Assembly: GCF_029774175.1 (NCBI RefSeq)
Contig: NZ_CP103834.1
Location: 2,225,001 to 2,289,000 of the forward strand
Origin: Actinobacillus genomosp. 1
Lineage (GTDB): Bacteria > Pseudomonadota > Gammaproteobacteria > Enterobacterales > Pasteurellaceae
Length of the DNA stretch: 64,000 bases
Direction of reading: 5' to 3'
The position numbers and the translations under genes were made by a program. This document shows, in pieces, positions 60,237 through 64,000 of the stretch (the first letter of the stretch is position 1; every line of letters begins with the position of its first letter). The notes under the pieces were generated by a model. It saw only the letters and a list, made by a program, of their open reading frames with translations, did not search any database and was not told where the DNA came from.

Positions 60237-60692
60237 TTACTGTTTACCCGAATGACCGAAACCGCCTTCACCACGTTCGGTTTTTTCAAAATTGTTTACG
60301 ATATTGAAGCTTGCTTGCACCACCGGTACGAACACCAACTGAGCAATACGGTCGCCGACTTCCACCGTAAACGGTTTATCACTACGGTTCCACAATGACA
60401 CCATTAACGGACCTTGATAGTCACTATCGATTAAACCGACTAAATTGCCTAGTACGATACCGTTTTTATGCCCTAAACCTGAACGAGGTAAAATTACCGC
60501 CGCTAAATTCGGATCAGCGATATAAATGGAAATACCGGTCGGAATCAGTACGGTTTGATCGGGTTCTACGGTTAAAGTGCTTTCAGTTAATGCTCGTAAA
60601 TCTAAACCGGCCGAACCTTCGGTTGCATAGGCTGGTAATGGGAATTCGTTGCCGATACGGCTATCTAAAATTTTTAAGTCGATTTGTTTCAT
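60237..60692 (-). CDS. dut: dUTP diphosphatase
   Basis: Trimeric dUTPase that makes dUMP for thymidylate synthesis and keeps uracil out of DNA. The 151-aa protein has all five motifs: AGLDLRA, PRSGLGHKNGI, GNLVGLIDSDYQGPL, GDRIAQLVF and the C-terminal RGEGGFGHSGKQ. It lies eight bases after coaBC. Confidence 0.98.
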   Translation of the reverse strand: MKQIDLKILDSRIGNEFPLPAYATEGSAGLDLRALTESTLTVEPDQTVLIPTGISIYIADPNLAAVILPRSGLGHKNGIVLGNLVGLIDSDYQGPLMVSLWNRSDKPFTVEVGDRIAQLVFVPVVQASFNIVNNFEKTERGEGGFGHSGKQ

Positions 60693-60700
60693 TTATATTC

Positions 60701-61906
60701 CTATTTATCGTGTTGAAATTGTTCAATAATCTCGTGAACCAAGGCTTCCGCTAGTTTACTTTTATCGGCAAGCGGTAGCATTTTTTCTCCGTTTTGCCAA
60801 AAGAGATGCAGAGCATTTTGATCTTGCCCGAACACTTGTCCGCCGGACACGTCATTGGCGCAAATTAAATCTAAATTCTTACGTTTGAGTTTATCTTTAG
60901 CATAGTTCGCTACATCTTGCGTTTCCGCGGCAAAACCGACGGTAAACGGGCGATTTTCGGTTAAATTCGCCACATTGGCGATAATGTCCGGATTTTTCAC
61001 CAATTTAAGTATCAGCTCGTCATTATCAGCGGTTTTCTTGATTTTTTGCGGAGCAACTTCAGCCATTCGGTAATCGGCAACGGCGGCACAACCAACAAAA
61101 ATTGCAGATTTTTGCGCAAATCTGACCGCTTGTTGTTCCATCTCGACTGCGGATTCTACATCAATTCGAGTGACATTTGCCGGTGTGGCAAGATTGACCG
61201 GGCCGGCAATTAGATTCACTTGTGCACCACGTTTGGCAAATGCTTCAGCAATCGCAAAGCCCATTTTGCCGGAGCTGTGATTGCTGATATAACGTACCGG
61301 ATCGATCGCTTCACGGGTTGGACCGGCGGTAATGGTCACATTAAGATCTTTCAGATCTTGTGTGTGATTAAAGTGATCGCATACTGTTTGGAAGATCTCG
61401 CTTGGTTCGGACATTCTGCCGGCACCGACATCACCACAAGCTTGGAAGCCGCTATTCGGGCCGATCATCTGCACGCCACGATTGGCTAAAACCGCTAAAT
61501 TTTCTTGCGTGGCTGCTTGTTTGAACATTTGTTGGTTCATTGCCGGTGCGAGTAAAATCGGGCTGGCGGTTGCTAAACAGAGGGTAGAGAGCAAATCATT
61601 TGCCATACCGGCACGTAAACGAGCGATAAAATCGGCAGAAGCCGGTGCGATAATGATTAAATCTGCCCATTTTGCCAATTCAATATGACCCATCGCAAGT
61701 TCCGCTTGCGGATCTAATAAAGAATCGGAGACCGCATTTGCCGAAATTGCTTGTAGGGTAAGCGGGGTGACAAAAGCTTCTGCCGCCGGTGTTAATACGA
61801 CGCGAACATCTGCATTAGCTTTTTTGAAATGGCGAATTAATTCAATCGTTTTATAAGCGGCGATTCCACCTGTAATACCCACTAAAATGCGCTTGTTACT
61901 GAGCAT
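60701..61906 (-). CDS. coaBC: Bifunctional phosphopantothenoylcysteine decarboxylase/synthetase
   Basis: Two successive steps of coenzyme A synthesis. The 401-aa protein has the N-terminal FMN decarboxylase (CoaC) with VGITGGIAAYKTIEL, SADFIARLRAGMANDLL, PAMNQQM and FQACGDVGAGRMSE, and the C-terminal synthetase (CoaB) with TAGPTREAIDPVRYISNHSS and CANDVSG. I start at ATG 61906 (MLSNKRILVGITGG, AGGA six bases upstream). A USS pair is embedded at about 61107-61135 in the CoaB half. Pantothenate is imported by PanF (13.4 kb). Divergent from radC. Confidence 0.97.
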   Translation of the reverse strand: MLSNKRILVGITGGIAAYKTIELIRHFKKANADVRVVLTPAAEAFVTPLTLQAISANAVSDSLLDPQAELAMGHIELAKWADLIIIAPASADFIARLRAGMANDLLSTLCLATASPILLAPAMNQQMFKQAATQENLAVLANRGVQMIGPNSGFQACGDVGAGRMSEPSEIFQTVCDHFNHTQDLKDLNVTITAGPTREAIDPVRYISNHSSGKMGFAIAEAFAKRGAQVNLIAGPVNLATPANVTRIDVESAVEMEQQAVRFAQKSAIFVGCAAVADYRMAEVAPQKIKKTADNDELILKLVKNPDIIANVANLTENRPFTVGFAAETQDVANYAKDKLKRKNLDLICANDVSGGQVFGQDQNALHLFWQNGEKMLPLADKSKLAEALVHEIIEQFQHDK

Positions 61907-62018
61907 AGTCATTCCTATTTTGAAATATATTTGATCACTAAATCTTTGTGCTAACAAAGTTAGTAATGATGATGCCGATTCTACCTTAATAAGCACTCAC
62001 TCACAATAAAGCCATTTT

Positions 62019-62034
62019 TGCGATCCGTATCGAA
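62019..62034. promoter_or_regulatory. CRP-S (competence) site upstream of radC
   Basis: TGCGA-TCCGTA-TCGAA matches the CRP-S consensus TGCGA-N6-TCGCA at nine of ten positions. These sites need Sxy (TfoX) as well as CRP, and radC is a member of the H. influenzae competence regulon. It lies 80-95 bases before the radC start. Confidence 0.82.
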
Positions 62035-62113
62035 AAAATTAAATTTTCCTTTTGTGTCAATCAATTAGCCTCTTTATGCTGTTTTCTTATTACGTTTGAT
62101 TGAGCAAAAAATA

Positions 62114-62785
62114 ATGAATAATGTTGAATTAATGCCGAGAGAAAAATTATTGGCTTACGGTGTGGAATCATTAACCGACCAAGAATTATTAGCGATTTTT
62201 CTACGTACGGGTATCAAGGGCATGCCTGTTATGCAATTATCGCAAGAAGTATTGAACGGTTTCGGTTCGTTACGAGAATTGTTAAGTGCGGATTTAGCTA
62301 CTTTTTGCCGAATAAAAGGCTTAGGACAAACGCAATTTATTCAGTTGCAAGCCTCAAAGGAAATGACCAAACGTTATTTAGCACAACAAATGCAAGTGAG
62401 AGAAAATATTAATGAACCTTATTTAGCCGTAATGTGCTTTCAAGCCGAATTGGAATCGGAAGAACGAGAAGTGTTTATGGTGATGTTTCTCGATAATCAA
62501 AACCGCTTAATCAAAAAAGAAAAAATGTTTTACGGTACGATTAATCAAGCAACGGTTTATCCTAGAGAAATCATTAAAGAAGCATTAAAATGTAATGCAG
62601 CGGCGATTATCGTCGCTCATAACCATCCGTCGGGTAATTGTACGCCCTCCGAATCGGATAGAATACTGACCAAGAAGATAGAAATGGCGTGCGATTTGGT
62701 CGGGATTCGCTTTGTTGATCATATTGTGGTCGGCAAAGGTGATTATTTTTCCTTCGAAGAAGAGAGGTTTCGCCGAAATAATTGA
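62114..62785 (+). CDS. radC: RadC family protein (JAMM domain)
   Basis: A 223-aa protein with an N-terminal helix-hairpin-helix region (LLSADLATFCRIKGLGQTQF) and a C-terminal MPN/JAMM metal domain with IIVAHNHPSGNCTPSESD, the HxHPSG...D motif. The name comes from a wrongly assigned radiation-sensitivity phenotype in E. coli; no repair function is proven. In naturally competent Pasteurellaceae it is induced in competence, consistent with the CRP-S site upstream. I start at ATG 62114; a TTG at 62096 is in frame but less likely. Confidence 0.93.
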   Translation: MNNVELMPREKLLAYGVESLTDQELLAIFLRTGIKGMPVMQLSQEVLNGFGSLRELLSADLATFCRIKGLGQTQFIQLQASKEMTKRYLAQQMQVRENINEPYLAVMCFQAELESEEREVFMVMFLDNQNRLIKKEKMFYGTINQATVYPREIIKEALKCNAAAIIVAHNHPSGNCTPSESDRILTKKIEMACDLVGIRFVDHIVVGKGDYFSFEEERFRRNN

Positions 62786-62796
62786 TAAATTGAGGC

Positions 62797-62825
62797 TTGA
62801 ATAACGCTATTAAAGCGAGTATAAT
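62797..62825 (+). promoter_or_regulatory. Strong sigma-70 promoter of rpmB-rpmG
   Basis: TTGAAT (62797-62802), 17-base spacer, TATAAT (62820-62825). The -10 is perfect. Transcription would start near 62832, giving a leader of about 113 bases before rpmB. Confidence 0.88.
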
Positions 62826-62848
62826 CCGTGGTCTTTAAATATGACTTT

Positions 62849-62910
62849 GGTCGGGCTGTGCCTGACGAGGCAATTAGCTGAACTGATTATAAGTACTAAT
62901 CGCCCGAACC
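62849..62910 (+). promoter_or_regulatory. Structured rpmB leader resembling the 3' end of 23S rRNA
   Basis: GGTCGGGC (62849-62856) can pair with GCCCGAACC (62902-62910) with one bulge, enclosing a TGCCT-GACG-AGGCA hairpin (62859-62872) and AGCTGAACTGATTATAAG, TACTAATCGCCCGA. The last parts resemble the 3'-terminal part of 23S rRNA (E. coli GAGCTAACCGG, TACTAATGAACCG and the GGTTAAGC/GCTTAACC end helix), though the match is from memory. It may be an autoregulatory mimic or an rRNA relic. Confidence 0.5.
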
Positions 62911-62944
62911 ATTTAAACATTACTTAAGTAATTGGAGAATTAAA

Positions 62945-63181
62945 ATGTCAAGAGTTTGCCAAGTAACCGGCAAGCGTCCAGCAGTTGGTAACAACCGCTC
63001 ACACGCATTAAACGCGACTCGTCGTCGTTTTTTACCTAACTTACACACTCACCGTTTCTGGGTTGAGAGTGAAAACCGTTTCGTAACTTTACGCTTAACA
63101 GCGAAAGGTATGCGTATTATCGATAAAAAAGGCATCGATGCAGTATTAGCTGAAATCCGTGCTCGTGGCGAAAAAATCTAA
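62945..63181 (+). CDS. rpmB: 50S ribosomal protein L28
   Basis: A 78-aa basic ribosomal protein: [20 protein letters not shown], then [20 protein letters not shown]. Complete. GGAG lies nine bases upstream of ATG 62945. It is followed 11 bases later by rpmG; the radC-rpmB-rpmG order is conserved in gammaproteobacteria. Confidence 0.99.
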
Positions 63182-63192
63182 GGAGCTAACCA

Positions 63193-63363
63193 ATGGCAGC
63201 TAAAGGTAATCGTGAGAAAATCCGTTTAGTTTCTTCAGCAGAAACTGGTCACTTCTATACAACAACTAAAAACAAACGTAATATGCCTGAAAAAATGGAA
63301 ATCAAAAAATTTGATCCGGTTGTACGTAAACACGTTGTTTATAAAGAAGCTAAAATCAAATAA
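63193..63363 (+). CDS. rpmG: 50S ribosomal protein L33
   Basis: A 56-aa basic ribosomal protein, MAAKGNREKIRLVSSAETGH, FYTTTKNKRNMPEKMEIKKF, ending VVYKEAKIK. It is of the cysteine-free (C-) form: the zinc-binding cysteines found in some L33 proteins are absent. Start has AGGAG upstream. Terminator follows. Confidence 0.99.
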   Translation: MAAKGNREKIRLVSSAETGHFYTTTKNKRNMPEKMEIKKFDPVVRKHVVYKEAKIK

Positions 63364-63382
63364 TTTGATTCAGTTTTTAAAG

Positions 63383-63410
63383 AACCCGACTTTCGAGTCG
63401 GGTTTTTTTA
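63383..63410 (+). terminator. Rho-independent terminator of rpmB-rpmG
   Basis: AACCCGACT/AGTCGGGTT nine-base-pair stem with a TTCG tetraloop and a T-run. Confidence 0.95.
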
Positions 63411-63525
63411 TGGCTGCGACGAATTAATTAATCGTACCGATTTTGAACTGTTGCGCTTTAATATTACCGTAAGCGGTAAAAATTACTTTCTTTTTTGTAA
63501 AAAAAATGTACTATTAGCCGTCCTT

Positions 63526-63706
63526 AAATGTAACCCTACATTTGAGCCTGTTTCCAACCTATCCCATCTTCTTTTGGGACATATAGGGTAAAAACAAAAA
63601 AGCTGAAACGCTTTTTTTAATAAGTAGCGAGTCAAATGCCCCATGGCATCTGTTTTTTAGAAACAGAAAGCTTAGGCTTCCCGCAAGGCACCCGACTTAT
63701 TTTTTT
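63526..63706 (+). ncRNA. Structured leader or small RNA region upstream of dat
   Basis: Six stems can be drawn within 181 bases: AAATGTA/TACATTT (63526-63543); CCTATCCC against GGG-ATAGG (63558-63587); an intrinsic-terminator shape AAAAAGC/GCTTTTT with T-run (63597-63618); then AATAAGT/ACTTATT (63619-63701) closing a loop with ATGCC/GGCAT (63636-63649) and CTGTTT/AAACAG (63650-63666) and followed by a T-run to 63706. Two U-tract endings before the gene suggest an attenuated leader or a separate small RNA. I do not recognise a known riboswitch class. Confidence 0.5.
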
Positions 63707-63734
63707 CACCTCTTTTTAGAAGGTTTTATTTCAA

Positions 63735-64000
63735 ATGACAATTACCACTCCTGTAAAAGCAGTTCTCGCATCAAACAAACATTTCTTAGATCGCCAAGAT
63801 AAAATGGAATCGAATGTTCGTAGTTATCCTCGTAAATTACCTTTTGCATATGCAAAAGCGCAAGGTTGTTGGGTAACAGACGTTGAGGGTAACGAATACC
63901 TTGACTTCTTAGCGGGCGCAGGAACACTTGCATTAGGTCACAACCATCCGGTATTAATGCAATCAATCAAAGATGTATTAGACAGCGGTTTACCGTTACA
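63735..64000 (+). CDS. dat: Diaminobutyrate-2-oxoglutarate aminotransferase (N-terminal part)
   Basis: The first 88 complete codons of a class-III PLP aminotransferase, continuing beyond the window. The start MTITTPVKAVLASNKHFLDR, then ESNVRSYPRKLPFAYAKAQG and WVTDVEGNEYLDFLAGAGTL, with ALGHNHP, is typical of Dat, which makes L-2,4-diaminobutyrate from aspartate semialdehyde; ddc usually follows, giving 1,3-diaminopropane. The catalytic lysine is outside the window. AAGG lies 12 bases upstream of ATG 63735, rather far. A structured leader precedes it. Confidence 0.88.
   Translation, partial: MTITTPVKAVLASNKHFLDRQDKMESNVRSYPRKLPFAYAKAQGCWVTDVEGNEYLDFLAGAGTLALGHNHPVLMQSIKDVLDSGLPL

Noticed and set aside
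63526..63706. A lysine, TPP, glycine or FMN riboswitch before dat
   Set aside because: The conserved core sequences of those classes as I know them are not present, so I leave it as an unassigned structured leader.
1..64000. CRISPR arrays, prophage or insertion sequences, tRNA genes
   Set aside because: I saw no regularly spaced direct repeats, no transposase or phage genes, and no tRNA-like T-loop/acceptor patterns. The many short repeats are uptake signal sequences.

Overview
The window is a chromosomal segment of a Pasteurellaceae bacterium, most likely Actinobacillus pleuropneumoniae or a close relative. Three things suggest this. The uptake signal sequence (USS) core ACAAGCGGTC/GACCGCTTGT recurs throughout, often as inverted pairs that double as terminators, and this is the 'Apl-type' DNA-uptake sequence. 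The gene content is typical of the family (pgaABCD, lone metJ, dat, radC with a CRP-S site, miaA-hfq-hflX). Base composition is AT-rich in the way usual for the family. There are no prophages, insertion sequences, CRISPR arrays, tRNA or intact rRNA genes. Most of the window is ordinary core genome, with several accessory or odd spots.

Layout. 0-3 kb: start of dnaJ, an unknown 88-aa gene and dnaK with a sigma-32 promoter. 3-11 kb: the complete D-xylose system, with xylAB divergent from xylFGH-xylR around a CRP site. 11-17 kb: an M13 lipoprotein peptidase, a zinc-ribbon membrane protein, panF-yhdT, metJ with Met boxes, mlaA and yeaD. 17-26 kb: a COG4389 membrane protein, then the pgaABCD biofilm-polysaccharide operon behind a long AT-rich leader with a consensus sigma-E promoter. 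26-32 kb: tpiA, truD-surE-yqaA, three related lipoprotein genes ending in nlpD, and a frameshifted tag. 32-41 kb: an M20 peptidase/yjiG/yjiH operon with a perfect CRP site, hemH, rpmH-rnpA-yidD, glnA, cpdA and a phosphopantetheinyl transferase-psiE-nudF unit. 41-46 kb: an EamA transporter, nhaA, a ricin-type lectin lipoprotein, dtd-yihY and proA. 46-51 kb: an iron/heme module, made of a TonB-dependent receptor converging on two TbpB-like surface lipoproteins, with Fur-like boxes on both sides. 51-59 kb: mutL, adhP with a cysteine-rich tail, miaA-hfq-hflX, a LOG-family gene, a MazG-like gene and crp. 59-64 kb: yheU-slmA-dut-coaBC, divergent radC, rpmB-rpmG and the start of dat.

Regulation forms a connected picture: crp itself is present, CRP-type sites precede the xylose genes, yjiHG and probably adhP, and a CRP-S (competence) site precedes radC. 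The most unusual items are the receptor plus paired lipoproteins, a structured leader before dat, a 23S-3'-end-like leader before rpmB, a possible small RNA between cpdA and glnA, hflX without a canonical start codon, and the tag frameshift in an A-tract. No wholly new multi-gene system is evident.
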